Of a stretch of DNA of 64,000 bases, positions 28,640 to 40,754 are shown piece after piece. The position numbers were made by a program, and so were the translations under genes. The notes below the pieces were generated by a model. It was not told the DNA's origin. It saw nothing but the letters and a program-made list of their open reading frames with translations, and made no database searches. The stretch is from Lineus longissimus (Eukaryota; Nemertea; Pilidiophora; Heteronemertea; Lineidae), in NCBI RefSeq assembly GCF_910592395.1, contig NC_088308.1, positions 8,635,001-8,699,000 on the forward strand. The letters are read 5' to 3'. Within the stretch, counting starts at the first letter, position 1. Every line of letters starts with the position of its first letter.

Positions 28640-29397
28640 GTAAGCAGGTAACCTTATCAGTTGCTGTTAGAGCACCACTGACTGTAGTGATAGGTTCTCA
28701 TAGTGCATATGCCATGCATTTTAAAACTGGTACTATGGTACAATGCATTAGGAGTAATCTAACTGCTTGTCGAACGGCAATGAAAATCGGCATTTCATGA
28801 ACCGCAAGATGAGAAATGGCGAAATAAAGCAAGATGAGTAATCATTGTTACCTGACCCTTGATTTTCTGCTTCACTGGATTATGGCAGTTACCACTTCCG
28901 ATGCTGCCGTCAACATCTCCATTTCACGCAAATGAGGCCGAAAACAATACAAAGGCCACTGTAAGCAACTGCATGTCCAAGCAGAAAGAAAAAAACAAAA
29001 ATCCTGAAATGTTCTTTGAAACAATAATTTTGCCCGAGATCGGGTTGGAAAAGGAGTCGAACTGCATCAGTCACCTTTAGCTCGGGTGCATTTAAGCACT
29101 CTTGCAAACCAGGTACAGGTGGCATTTTGAAGAAGCCACGTTGAACATCAACTTATTTCACTTCAGATTCTGGTCTGGTCTGGTCGGGTTTGGTTTGGTC
29201 CCGTGTAAATGGCCCTATCGTGTAATCACTGGTTTGGTTGCAACACGAGAAAATGATTGAACGAGGTTTTCGTTCAGAAGATTACATGCAGTGGTGATCT
29301 AACGATACAATTGGACGATTCGTAAGTCTTTCGAAAACCGTCCATCCGAAGATTTCTTCTCACGTCTAACTGATAAAGAGTTCGTATCAACGTAACA

Positions 29398-30405
29398 ATG
29401 GCCCAAACTAGCATCACTGGTAATCTCAATACGTCCAGAGTAGAAAGTTCACCATCTCTCCTCGAAGAAGTTCTTGGATTTTACTTACCTCCAGTGCAGA
29501 TATCTGTTGGATGGGTGGAAAATGCTTTCATCCTGATAGTGCTTTCAAATCGGCGATACAGAGGCAGCCCAAGTTGCCTATTACTAAAGTTTTTTGCATG
29601 GTGGAGCTGTTTAGCTCACTTTCTCTTATTGCAAGTTTATTTTTCAATGCGCTTTCGCCGTGCTGCAGATTATCTCGGTGACTTCTTTTGTAAAGAGTTA
29701 ACCTTCATCGCCTATGGAGGTATAAACTTACCTAGTTGGACCATTGTTCTTATGACGTTCTCACGATTTGTTGCTGTTGTTTTCCCGTTGCATGCATCGG
29801 CGATTTGTACCACAGGTGCCGTTAAACGATTTCAACTAGTCATTGTTATCGCATTCTCTGTCTGGGGTTTACCGTGTGCTATTTTTCAAAGGATGGCTGA
29901 GGGCGATGAAATTGCCAGACTAGGATGTTATTTTGACGTTCCATCTTTCATCGCCTGGCTTTATGAAATAACACACGTGTTCCTTTTAGTGATAATACCA
30001 CTTGGCATCATAGCTTTCCTGAACATCATCATTATTGCTAAAATAAAGACCAAAGGTTCCGAGAGGGGAAAGATGGGAGCAATTGTAACAAATGATCAGA
30101 GAGCTGGTGAAAGGACAGCCATGACCTTAGTAGCGTTGGTAACAGCTGCCTTTATCATTACTACCATCCCCTACGCCATTCATGTCGTGGTGTGGGATTT
30201 TGCGTTCGCTTCTACAGAACTTACTCCAACACAGGTAGAACAATCTCGTATGTCTCACACGGTAGCAATTTTCACATTCCAAATTCGTGACAATATGTAT
30301 TTCTTCACTTTTTTCGTAGCATGCAAGCAATTCAGAAATGATTTTTTTCGATTGTTCTCTGTTTGCCTTTGCACGAAATCGAAGGAAACGTCGCGAACAT
30401 ATTAA
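29398..30405 (+). CDS. Rhodopsin-like seven-transmembrane receptor (copy 5)
   Basis: Intact, 335 residues, same protein as the copy at 26,928, with the same flanks over the whole 2,470-bp unit. If real, the two genes double the dose of one receptor. Confidence 0.92.
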   Translation: MAQTSITGNLNTSRVESSPSLLEEVLGFYLPPVQISVGWVENAFILIVLSNRRYRGSPSCLLLKFFAWWSCLAHFLLLQVYFSMRFRRAADYLGDFFCKELTFIAYGGINLPSWTIVLMTFSRFVAVVFPLHASAICTTGAVKRFQLVIVIAFSVWGLPCAIFQRMAEGDEIARLGCYFDVPSFIAWLYEITHVFLLVIIPLGIIAFLNIIIIAKIKTKGSERGKMGAIVTNDQRAGERTAMTLVALVTAAFIITTIPYAIHVVVWDFAFASTELTPTQVEQSRMSHTVAIFTFQIRDNMYFFTFFVACKQFRNDFFRLFSVCLCTKSKETSRTY

Positions 30406-30967
30406 CTTATGTCATTCCAAGTCCTGCTAATTTCCTAAACGTACTTTTCATAAGGTTTCCCCTGTACATTGTATCATTATATCATATAGCATGCCCAATG
30501 ACAGAAAAGGACTACATTGTGTATTTTAAATCTTCGCCATAAAACATTGATTATGATCAATCTAGGAGAATTGGAAATTACTGCATGATTGGATGGATAG
30601 CTATTGGCTATAAATTAAATTTGGAATTTGGTGGAAGGAAAACTGTGTGCATTCATATGCTTGCTTTTCGCAATACCTTGTTAAATAACGAATTTTAATG
30701 ATATCAAATGCATGCAAACGAAACCATCGGAAGTGGATTATTTCCCCTAATCGATGAGGTATCGATAGGTATTGTGTAAATGAATTTTCAATTGCCATTG
30801 TCTTAGAAATACATGGTATACAAACTTTGTAGTACAGTACAACTATATCATGATCCTTCTTGGGAAGTCGTCGAATTCAGAAGGTTGATACTTGATATTA
30901 GTTAATGGATCGTGTTATCAAAGGCTCATTCATTTCGTTAACTATGTGATAACTTGCTGGTTCTAGG

Positions 30968-31109
30968 TATTTAATAGAGAGGACGGAACAAGTACATACT
31001 ACAGTCTGTAACAACATACTTGTATCAGTCTGATATGCATGACCACCGAAAAGCGGCAGGTTTTGATCACTTCGTCTTCAAATATCCACCTGGGATTTAT
31101 AATTTCGAG
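30968..31109 (+). promoter_or_regulatory. Receptor promoter and first exon (for 31,758)
   Basis: TATTTAAT at 30,968; donor GT at 31,110. The matching acceptor region before 31,758 has been deleted, so this first exon no longer has a proper partner. Confidence 0.6.
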
Positions 31110-31757
31110 GTAAGCAGGTAACCTTATCATTTGCTGTTAGAGCACCACTGACTGTAGTGATAGGTTCTCATAGTGCATATGCCATGCATTTTAAAACTGG
31201 TACTATGGTACAATGCATTAGGAGTAATCTAACTGCTTGTCGAACGGCAATGAAAATCGGCATTTCATGAACCGCAAGGTGAGAAATGGCGAAATATAGC
31301 AAGATGAGTAATCATTGTTACCTGACCCTTGATTTTCCGCTTCACTGGATTATGGCAGTTACCACTTCCGATGCTGCCGTCAACATCTCCGTTTAACGCA
31401 AGTGAGGCCGAAAACAATACAAAGGCTACTGTAAGCAACTGCATGTCCAAGCAGAGAGAACAAAACAAAAATCCTGAAATGTTCTTTGAAACAATAATTT
31501 TGCCCGAGATCGGGTTGGAAAAGGAGTCGAACTGCATCAGTCACCTTTAGCTCGGGTGCATTTAAGCACTCTTGCAAACCAGGTACAGGTGGCATTTTGA
31601 AGAAGCCACGTTGAACATCAACTTATTTCACTTCAGAGTCTGGTCTGGTCAGGTCGGGTTTGGTTTGGTCCCGTGTAAATGGCCCTATCGTGTAATCACT
31701 GGTTTGGTTGCCACACGAGACGTTTGAAAATGATTGAACGAGGTTTTCGTTCAGAAG

Positions 31758-32369
31758 ATGGCCCAAACTAGCATCACTGGTAATCTCAATACGTCCAGAG
31801 TAAAAAGTTCACCATCTCTCCTCGAAGAGGTTCTTGGATTTTACTTACCTCCAGTGCAGATATCTGTTGGATGGATGGAAAATGCTTTCATCCTGATAGT
31901 GCTTTCAAATCGGCGGTACAGAGGCAGCCCAAGTTGTCTATTATTAAAGTTATTTCCATGGTGGAGTTGTTTAGCTCACTTTGTCATATTTCAAGCTTAC
32001 TTTTTAATGCGATTTCGCAGTGCCGCAGATTATCTCGGTGACTTCTTTTGTAAAGCGTTAACCTTCATCGGCTATGGAGGTATAAACTTACCTAGTTGGA
32101 CCATCGTTCTTATGACGTTCTCACGATTTGTTGCTGTTGTTTTCCCGTTGCATGCATCGACGATTTGTACCACTGCAAAACGATTTCAGCTAGTCATTGT
32201 AATCGCATTCTGTGCCTGGGGTTTACCGTGTGCTATTTTTCAAAGGATGGCTAAGAGTGATGAAAATGCGAGACTAGGTTGTTATTTTGACGTCCCTTCT
32301 TTCATCGCCTCGCTTTATGAAATAACACACGTGTTTCTTTTAGTAATAATACCATTTGCCATCATTGCT
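31758..32369 (+). pseudogene. Receptor pseudogene 6, 5' half (split gene)
   Basis: It starts at the ATG 31,758; about 130 bases of leader with the acceptor are deleted immediately upstream. A 6-bp in-frame deletion removes two residues in the second intracellular loop. The frame is intact through TM5 and ends at ATTGCT (32,364-32,369), where foreign DNA begins. The missing second half resumes with the same ATTGCT at 39,717. Confidence 0.92.
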
Positions 32370-32470
32370 CTACTCATTTTGGAATCATCGGCAAAAAGAT
32401 CCATGGGTGTACCATCACTAACAACATCAGCAATATCATTTACAAGCCCTTCGGCGATAATGGCTCACTG
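32370..32470 (-). pseudogene. Inverted reverse transcriptase fragment
   Basis: The minus strand reads LVNDIADVVSDGTPMDLFADDSKM, broken here only to stay brief as NDIADVV and MDLFADDSKM. This fits the ND-to-FADD segment of a CR1/jockey-type reverse transcriptase. It lies right at the left edge of the composite insert. Confidence 0.6.
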
Positions 32471-33226
32471 TGAGAAATGATTGCTATAATGTTGTCAATG
32501 TGTACAGGGACTGGACCAATTGGTTCACTTACTGAATCCAAGATGGCGGACCACTAGACTAAAATGCGAGTACTAATTGAAGAGCTTAGAAGTATAATCA
32601 GGCTAAGGCACATTTTAAACCCTATATTTGGAGAAAAATGCAAAAATATGAAAAAAATCTTCACATTCCCTGGAAACACGCAAGTGATGATTTCTAGATA
32701 TCGCTGAATCATTAAGAGGCACAGATTATATGTGTTGAAAGCATTTGCTTCTTTAAGGGTATGAATACTGCAAAATGTGCATAAACCAAGAAGGATTGTT
32801 ACAACTAGTTACACTACGGACTTAGTGATAAGGCCTCGTCCCATCGCCCTTACCGGCCACTACGACAAGTCAATACTCTTGCTGATGATTCGTCATTATT
32901 GGTCGTCGCAAAACAACGAATTGACACAGATATCAACTAGGTCAACCAATCACGCGGTAGTCTGGCGGACACACCTCCACGACACACTTTATGTGACTTA
33001 GCATGGTGTCCCTGATGCGGCCACTAAAGACATGATGACGTAGATTGCCACAACAAACTTGTGGTGTGAAGCTGTGTACTCCTCCTACTATAATATTACG
33101 TCTGGAGGCAAAGTCGTTAGGTGTACAGTTAGCCGACGACGTTTGGTGTGCAGGTTTCTAATGTCTTCGGCATTCCGCGGGCGATGTGGAATTAGTCCGC
33201 CGAGGTTATGGAAGAAAAAAACCAAA

Positions 33227-33528
33227 ATGGCGGGAGTGTCGGAGAACGAGAAGCGTACTGCAATTTTTTCCGCATCAATTTTGAAGTACGTGGATAATGA
33301 GGCGTTGGGGAGTTCGTTCAAGAGCCATATAACTTTTGCATACCAGGGTTATGATACTGCCGGCTTGTTAGAAAAATGTCGGCGGATTAGATGGTCCTCG
33401 TTTTCGGACATTTTTTTGTTGGTTGGCACGAACGATTGTTGTAGTCGTTCCAGTGCAAGTGGACATGGTGGAGCCAGTGCTAGTGGGCCAGGTTACTCTA
33501 CCAGTGAAATATGCAGGCGTATTGATGT
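33227..33528 (+). other. Possible orphan coding exon
   Basis: A good start context (AAAATGGCG) opens a frame of about 101 codons (MAGVSENEKRTAIF...) up to a consensus-like donor GAT|GTAAGTTTT at 33,529. The product is not recognised and no following exon is seen. It may be the first exon of a gene or transposon protein carried by the insert. Confidence 0.3.
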
Positions 33529-33910
33529 AAGTTTTATCTGTTATAGTGGTGACTTCTCGCTACGTTAATTGCAAAATACATGTACATGATAAGAATGAGT
33601 TTACATAAGCAATCTAATCTTTGTTTAAAAAGAGTGAAATACATTGAAAAGACTTCACCACGAACACGAAGGAGTGCAGGGAGTTTTCATATCCATCGCT
33701 GTTGGGAAGAGAAGGCAAATAAGCCTGGCCAAAGCCTGGGGCCAAATTGGTTGCCTTGGATGAGCCGTCATCAGTGAATTCACCTTTTTCATTACAGATT
33801 GTTAAATTATTCACAGACATACTTGTGGGTAGGCCTAATCCAGAAGAAACATACCGCCAGCCTTTCCTCCGGGTTTTTCCTACAGCCTGTTCATAATCTT
33901 CTACATGTTC
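33529..33910. other. Spacer, nothing recognised
   Basis: Short frames only, with no similarity to other parts of the window that I can see. Confidence 0.5.
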
Positions 33911-35019
33911 TAGGCTGGTAGTTGATAAAGCTTGGAATCGGTGAAACCTTGGAACCTGTGATTAACCTTGGAATAGTCAGTACTAAACCGTGGAATCACT
34001 GTGCAAGTGCCGCGTGAAATCGGGTGCGTTCCTTCCACGATTTATACCCTTCCAACTGCCAATCTCGTCCCAGCTGACTTTATTGATAGCAATTTGCCAG
34101 TAGTTCCAGAAACCACCTTTTTGTGGAGGATGACGTCATCATGGAATGCATTTGAAATGCGTTGTTTACGTTAAAAAATAAACTTATATTCATGACGGGC
34201 CGCAATTGCAAATATCTAATGAGTTCTTTTCAATGAAAGCAAAAGAAAGGTTTTGCGATTGTTTTGTATTCCATATACTAAAATAAAACGTTTTTATTAG
34301 GAGAATCATTTTGTATATATAATGCTCTGATTAAGCTTGGTAGATAGGACAAACATGCACACGGGAATCTAAAAAATGTGTCCGCTTAGAACTGGTGACA
34401 TCACGAAAAGATATCTACATCCCTCGATGTGTACATGAAGATGCACGAAATCGCTCACAGCGAAGGAATTTGTTCACATTTTTCATCCCCAAACCCGGCT
34501 AAAACCTTCGGTAATAAACCTTCATCTACGTTTCTTGTCATGTTGAAGATGATGTACGGATAAGTGCCAGCCGGTACTGCATGATGTAGTCAATCTTCTC
34601 TGTATCACCCTGTATGATCACACCGCTCCGTAGTCCCCGTGTGGTGGCGTAGTAAGCGGAGCGCTGATTGGTCCATATTATGGAAGTGTGGTAGGCGTGT
34701 GGTAGGCGTTTCGTGCATGCCCATTATTTGGGAGATCAGTTATGAACACTGGAGGCGAGGTATGACTTGGTTGTTCTAAAATATAGATTGTTGAATCGGA
34801 TATGCGACTGATTTCTAAACTACCGTCAAATTCCGATCTGATCATGTAAAAATAATCTCCAAATATTGATTCGTAACCACCTTAGGTTCCAATCACATTA
34901 TTTCATGTTTTTATGCATTTTTTAGGACTGATTCCAAGGTTTATCACTGGTTCCAAGGTTTCACTGATTCCAAGCTTTATCAACTACCTTCTAGGTAGCT
35001 TTATCAACTACCTTCTAGG
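33911..35019. mobile_element. 1.1-kb element with inverted terminal arms
   Basis: 33,911-33,974 and 34,931-34,993 are inverted copies with few mismatches (GGTAGTTGATAAAGCTTGGA at the outer side). The right arm has an extra tandem piece (34,998-35,019). No coding sequence lies inside, so this is probably a non-autonomous DNA transposon. Target duplication is not clear. Confidence 0.65.
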
Positions 35020-37248
35020 CCTAGTATTAGCAATGACATGAATGATTAGCATGATGATTGAAGTGGTCGTTTATGCCATGCTACTTGCTCTGGTGCAGTA
35101 GGAGTATAGTCTGCTGTATACTTTTTAGCGAGTTTAGGATGACGTTGACACTTGGCAGGGGTGATAAGATGCACTGGCCGAGTATTACTTACTTTATTTG
35201 GACTGACTTTTTCCGAGTTTGCTATAGTAAGACCCACGGCCGCCGACCGGGTGTGAAAAGCTGGCGGTGCCTCTGCCGCTCTGGCTTCTTTGCTACAAAC
35301 TCGCCTACCCCTAGGCCTAGGCTACCTCTCATGCAAACAGCAACTGCATAACTATATGAATAATGAATTGTTCATTGACCTGCCTGGTTACAATACATTA
35401 CAGGGTCAGTGTGAGCAGGTGTGTGACTGTTAGCGATTCGACTATGGCTAGGCCAATAGCCTTGCGCTTATTGCTTGACCATGTCCATGTCGTCATGATA
35501 AGCGCGCAGCAGAAAAGCCGAAGCGCTACTATGGTTAACGTGCATACGACGTATCCAATGTAAACAATGTTTCTCAAGTCCATGGATTCGTTTCAAATGG
35601 CTTAAATTTGACTTAAAATGGCCGCCAGAAGAGATAAACGCGCGAATGAAGCAACTCGACTATTCTGAGCTCGAGAGAGAACCACATGAATATTCACACT
35701 GTTTTTTAATCACACTTCAATTTCAGGGGGTTTACCCCCCGACATATGTGTTTTGATTTTTGATACTTTAGTAATGATATCCAAAAGATGCTTAAAATGG
35801 ATATAATCCCGAAATAATGAAGCAAAAGACGGGCAGGCGTTTCGGAAAAAAAATTTTATTTCGAGATTTCAAAAAACCTTTTGAACGAATTCCTCATGGG
35901 CCGTGGTGGGATCCGAAGACACCTTAAGGAGGAATGTACGTTTTTATGGAGTACCATTGGTTTTGCAGATCTTCTGGTTTTTTTCTAAAGAATAATCAAT
36001 ATTCGCTAGCAGGCTTTTTATGCTCCCAGGTATCATGCCAGTGAAAAGGAAGGGTAATGATGGTTGAGGGTTGCAGTTAGGGTACCATCGAAGGAGTACC
36101 TCTTCCTCGCTCTGGGTTAAACGTGTCAAAGGACTGCACCATCATGAAGGTTTGAGGTTCGCCCCAGGGTAAGCAGCTCAGAAGGACTTATTGAGAGGCC
36201 AATAGGGGGGTTGAGGGGCCTTTCCCCCAATGCACTAGCTAAAATATGTCAGAAGGACGGGGGTGGGGGCTCTCCATGTCGACAGTTGCGTGAGTTCAAT
36301 AGAGCTTGCACTTTACATTAGAATCTGCCAGAGTGCCAGACTATCTAGTCCGGACACCTTTCGGGGGGGGGGACATTTTCCATTTCTTTGCCGGCTATTA
36401 ATGATGATGGAGTTGAGTTACTGCTAAAGAGATACACAAAGAAAACTGCCTATCAAAACAAAAAAATTGGCGGAAGGAACTACAGCAGGTTCCCAACCGT
36501 ACCAGGGGGTTTGGGGGGTTTCCCCCCAACCTAAAGGCGCTGCGCGCTTACTAGGGCACTGCACTGATAATATTACCTGTAGGCCTGTACGTATACGTTG
36601 ACTTCAGAATTCACCGGCCATCCGCATCAGGCTGCAAGTGCAACTCTGTCAGTCAGTGTCACCCAAACCAGGTCATACCAATGCTGCCAGCGATTCACAG
36701 ACAACTAATTGACACTTCGATGAGTATTTCCATCACCTCGACATCTGAAAACTTACTGATTTTGTACGGAAAGCAAGCAGTGAACGATGTAAACATTAAT
36801 GGATGACGGGGTGTAATGAAGAAGCGTGATTACCTCGTTCCGAATGCTTACCATAAGCTTAGTTGCATACAGTCATACACCTGCAATACTTCATCGATCC
36901 CAGGTTGATTATCGGCTAATGTAGCATATCATTATCACACCCCCGGATCAAACCTTACTAATCAAACCTGAAACTATCGAACTGGTACGATATTCGTTCT
37001 TTTCTTTATTTGTCGATGGAATCAAATGGAATCAAATGTAATAAATTGTTTGTGGCCGATTAGCACTACTCACACGCTTCCAAAAAATCAACATTTTGCG
37101 AATGTACTCGATTTGTTGGAACATAGTAAGCTCGTCCCCTTGTACGATTGTACGTACATATGACCATAATAAATCAATATGAAGAACACCCTGGAAAAGG
37201 GGCGTGGCAAAATTACATGGAAAAACGAAAAAAACAGATATATACGAT
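35020..37248. other. Insert filler without recognisable genes
   Basis: Only short frames. Several G-run/C-run hairpins are present, such as GGGGGGTTTCCCCCC near 36,515 and a similar stretch near 36,205-36,230. Nothing else supported. Confidence 0.5.
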
Positions 37249-39244
37249 GGTTTAAGGAATTGAACCCGAGGCGGAGGACCTTGGTTGAGTTACCAAGACA
37301 CTCGAGGGTGGAGCTAAAATACAGTCCAAACCCGAGCCGATAGGCGAGGGTTTGGACGAAATTTTAGCTCCACCCGAGAGTGTCTTGGTAACTCAACCAA
37401 GGTCCGAAGCCGAGGGTTCAATTTCTATTCTAAAATACCTCAAACTTAAAAAGATAGGCCACGAAAATAACTTGAATATGTGCGAATTTGGCAAATTCCA
37501 TCCATCGCCGGCCCGGAGCACCGGTAGCGCCGTTGTTTACATTATGTTACGGCAACGTTACAGAAAATGAGACATGTACATTTTGTACAGCGCGCATAGG
37601 AAGTCCGCATCGGCTCGCTCGATCAGGTGATGCTAAAATCCGCGCAAATGGGCTATTTGGAGCGTTTTTCTCGGCAAATATGTGTAGTGCTCATTAAAAA
37701 ACTTAGGGTGGTTGATGCTTCCTTGGCTGATTTGTGTTTGAAGCAGTGTTTTGAGAGCCTCAAACTTCTGAAGTGAGCTGAAATTCCCTCCGGGTGACGT
37801 GTGCATGGTTTCCACATTTTAGTGCAACCCGAGGGAACTTTGGTAGAGCATCTTGGTTGCGTGTCCAAAACACTCCACTCTCAGAACGAGGCTTATGCAT
37901 TTTCCATTTAAAAGTTGACTTTACGGTACCAAGGTAATTAGAATTGTTGTCCAAAATCACTTCACGAGACACACCTATGATGCCAAACACAGCCAATGAT
38001 GCCGATTGCGCCCGAATCGGTCAGCCCTTATGGACAGGTTATCGCAAAATGAGGTTAAATTATCGCAAAATGAGGTTAAAAAACCCATGCAACTTTTAAC
38101 TGGTCACTATAGACAGTGAGCCAATATACAATAAGAACAGTAGTGAGCCCAAAATGGACCCCCGAGGCACACCTGACAATACATCTAGGAGTGACGACTC
38201 CGAGCCATTGACTATAACTCTTTGCTTTCTGTTAGTAAGGTAAGATGTTAACCAAGTCAGGAGACGTCCGCATATTCCAAATGAACGAATCTTATGCAAT
38301 AAGAGGCAGTGGGGACGGAATCGAACGCCTTGGCGAAATCTAGGTAAATAACATCAGTTTGACCCCCACTGTCTAAAACCTGGCCCAGTCTATGCTGAAA
38401 TTGAACTAGTTGAGTGGTGGTGGAACGCCTGTTACAAAAACCATGCTGACCTGTATAGATTAATGGACTTAGATCTGGATAAATACTGTTATAAATGCAA
38501 CGCTCCATTACTTTAGAAACCACAGATGAGAGAGACACAGGTCTATAATTTGAATTCTAAAATACCTTGGTACCGTAAAGTCAACTTTTAAATGGAAAAT
38601 GCATAAGCCTCGTTCTGAGAGCGGAGTGTTTTGGACACGCAACCAAGATGCTCTACCAAAGTTCCCTCGGGTTGCACTAAAATGTGGAACCATCCACACG
38701 TCACGTCAATGGAATTTCAGCTTACTTCAGAAGTTTGAGGCTCTCAAAACACTGCTTCAAACACAAATCAGTCAAGGAAGCATCAACCACCCTAAGTTTT
38801 TTAATGAGCACTACACATATTTGCCGAGAAAAACGCTCCAATTAGCCCATTTGCGCGGATTTTAGCATCACTTGAGCGAGCTGATGCGGACTTCCTATGC
38901 GCGCTGTACAAAATGTACATGTCTCATTTTCTGTAACGTTGCCGTAACATAATGTAAACAATGGCGCTACCGGCGCTCCGGCCGTGCCGGCGATGGATGG
39001 AATTTGCCAAATTCGCACATATTCAAGTTATTTTCGTGGCCTTTTTAAGTTTGAGGTATTTTAGAATAGAAATTGAACCCTCGGCTTCGGACCTTGGTTG
39101 AGTTACCAAGACACTCTCGGGTGGAGCTAAAATTTCGTCCAAACCCTCGCCTATCGGCTCGGGTTTGGACTGTATTTTAGCTCCACCCTCGAGTGTCTTG
39201 GTAACTCAACCAAGGTCCGAAGCCGAGGGTTCAATTCCTTAAAC
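37249..39244. mobile_element. Foldback element with about 680-bp inverted repeats
   Basis: 37,249-37,931 and 38,562-39,244 are long inverted copies with scattered mismatches. The outermost about 165 bp of each arm are themselves near-perfect palindromes (37,258-37,425 and 39,075-39,238), so the element is a palindrome of palindromes. The 630-bp core holds a reverse transcriptase fragment. No transposase is coded. Confidence 0.85.
38096..38545 (-). pseudogene. Non-LTR reverse transcriptase fragment in foldback core
   Basis: Minus-strand motifs are SLSSVVSKVMERCIYN, GFCNRRSTTTQL, YLDFAKAFDSVP (active-site Asp), LTSYLTNRKQRVIVNG and SGVPRGSILGSLLFLLYI. A frameshift near 38,280 breaks the frame. 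The FADD motif is not in this piece. Confidence 0.88.
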
Positions 39245-39716
39245 CAAGTGCTTGTTTTTATAACCCCGGCTCTTAAAAAGGGTGACGGTTTACGACTGGG
39301 GCAGCCGAGATTCCACTCGGAAGCGTTCGGTCCGTCTTTCTGTGTTCGGACACCCAAACTTTGGAACAGTCTCCCGGCTCAAATACGTATTTTAAAAAAG
39401 AACACTTTTAAACCTTATATATACCCAATAAATGTTTTATATGTCAACAGGTTGGATCGTCTGGATGTTGATGACATGTGCACCTTCGTCACTTTCTGCC
39501 GCTGTGCAAAATGTCGGCCTACCTAGTTGGTGCGCATGCCGCCTGCATCCCGACGATCCCTGCTTTTCTCCAGGTGCCATATAATAGGTCTCGACCTACA
39601 TGGTTACCACAATCATGGTGTAGTACATGTACATTTTACCAAGTTGTATATTGGTTGTAAATGTCTTGTTATGTTAATTTTAATATTGTACATGTATTTT
39701 ACACGAATAAATAAAT
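39245..39716 (+). mobile_element. CR1-like 3' end with AATA-type tail
   Basis: The plus strand codes for a typical C-terminal end of a non-LTR polyprotein (FCVRTPKLWNSLPAQIR, then KKNTFKPYIYP). It is followed by an untranslated region and the tail GAATAAATAAAT that abuts the right ATTGCT. Confidence 0.72.
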
Positions 39717-40095
39717 ATTGCTGTCCTGAACCTCATCATTATTGCTAGAATAAAGACCAAAGGTTCCGAGAGGGGAAAGATGGGAGCAATTGCAACAAAA
39801 AAAATAGAGAGCTGGCGAAAGGACAGCAATGACCTTAGTAGCTTTGGTAACAGCTATCTTTATCATTACTACCATCCCCTACGCCATTCATGTCGTGGTG
39901 TGGGATTTTGCGTTCGCCTCTACAGAACTTACTCCAACACAGTTAGAACAGTCTCGTATGTCTCACACGGTGGCAATGTTTACATTCCAAATTCGTGACA
40001 ATATATATTTCTTCACTTTTTTCGTAGCATGCAAGTAATTCAGGGGTGATTTCATTTGATTGTTTGCTATGGCACGAAATCGAAGGAAATGTTCC
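39717..40095 (+). pseudogene. Receptor pseudogene 6, 3' half (split gene)
   Basis: It resumes with codons for the end of TM5 (AVLNLIIIARIKTKG), suffers a frameshift at an A-run (about 39,797) and a stop in the tail (AAG TAA at 40,036-40,038). TM6 and TM7 remain readable. Confidence 0.92.
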
Positions 40096-40754
40096 GAACA
40101 TAGGAACTCATGTCATTCAAAGTCGTGCCTGCTTATTTCCTGAATACACGTTATTTTCATAAGTTTTCCCCTGTACATTGTCGTCAAGGGCAGTGTCAGA
40201 GCATACCCTATTAACTGAAAAGGACATTTTAAATCTTTGCCATGGAGCACCGACTACGCCAAGTGTACAGATTCGATCAAGCCATATAAACAACGCAATT
40301 AAAACGATATGTACAATTAAACTTGTTCTCGCGTTTTCAATGTATTCCTTCAATAAAATTGCACTTCTCTTGTTTCATTAGTAACCTATTTTTCTGAAGG
40401 TGCTCGATGTGTGACGTGCCAAAACTGCAGAATTGCTAAAACTTCTAATTGCCGTTGAGAAACCTTCGGTTGATCGAGTTGCTAAAACTTGGGCGTTTTC
40501 TTGCTGCAAAACTTTCGGTGGAGTTTTTAAACCTTTGGTGGATACCTTTTTTTCCCGTGTGTAACTTGACAAATGACAAAGCCACGCTGGAATACTCGCG
40601 ACGTATTGGTTGATTTATTTACACCAGCAAAGCTATAGTTAAGCCGACAAATCAACGGACAAATTTGGCGGTGTTTGCGGAGGGACCAATGCGCCCATTC
40701 ATACACAGATGTAAGTGTGTTAACTCTTCTATACCGTATGGTGGATAGAGTGTA

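Larger units (their letters stand above)
26215..31129 (+). repeat. 2,470-bp tandem duplication, two copies without visible differences
   Basis: 26,215-28,659 and 28,685-31,129 align at a constant offset of 2,470 bases with no difference I could find by eye. The nearest differences are 26,214 versus 28,684 and 28,660 versus 31,130. Each unit carries one promoter/first exon and one complete receptor. This implies a very recent unequal crossover, or an assembly artefact. Confidence 0.88.
32370..39716. mobile_element. 7.3-kb composite insertion with ATTGCT target duplication
   Basis: The insert splits one receptor between TM5 codons. ATTGCT is found once in intact copies but on both sides of the insert here. 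The left end is an inverted piece of reverse transcriptase; the right end is a plus-strand CR1-like 3' end with an AATAAATAAAT tail. One reading is a non-LTR insertion with an inverted 5' part, later loaded with other elements (33,911-35,019; 37,249-39,244). Confidence 0.75.

Noticed and set aside
31734-31757. Upstream start for receptor pseudogene 6
   Set aside because: The extra residues come from intron sequence joined by a deletion; the normal ATG is at 31,758.
36360-36530. G-run/C-run hairpins as terminators or quadruplex regulators
   Set aside because: No gene nearby to regulate and no conservation to judge by; left as unexplained filler.
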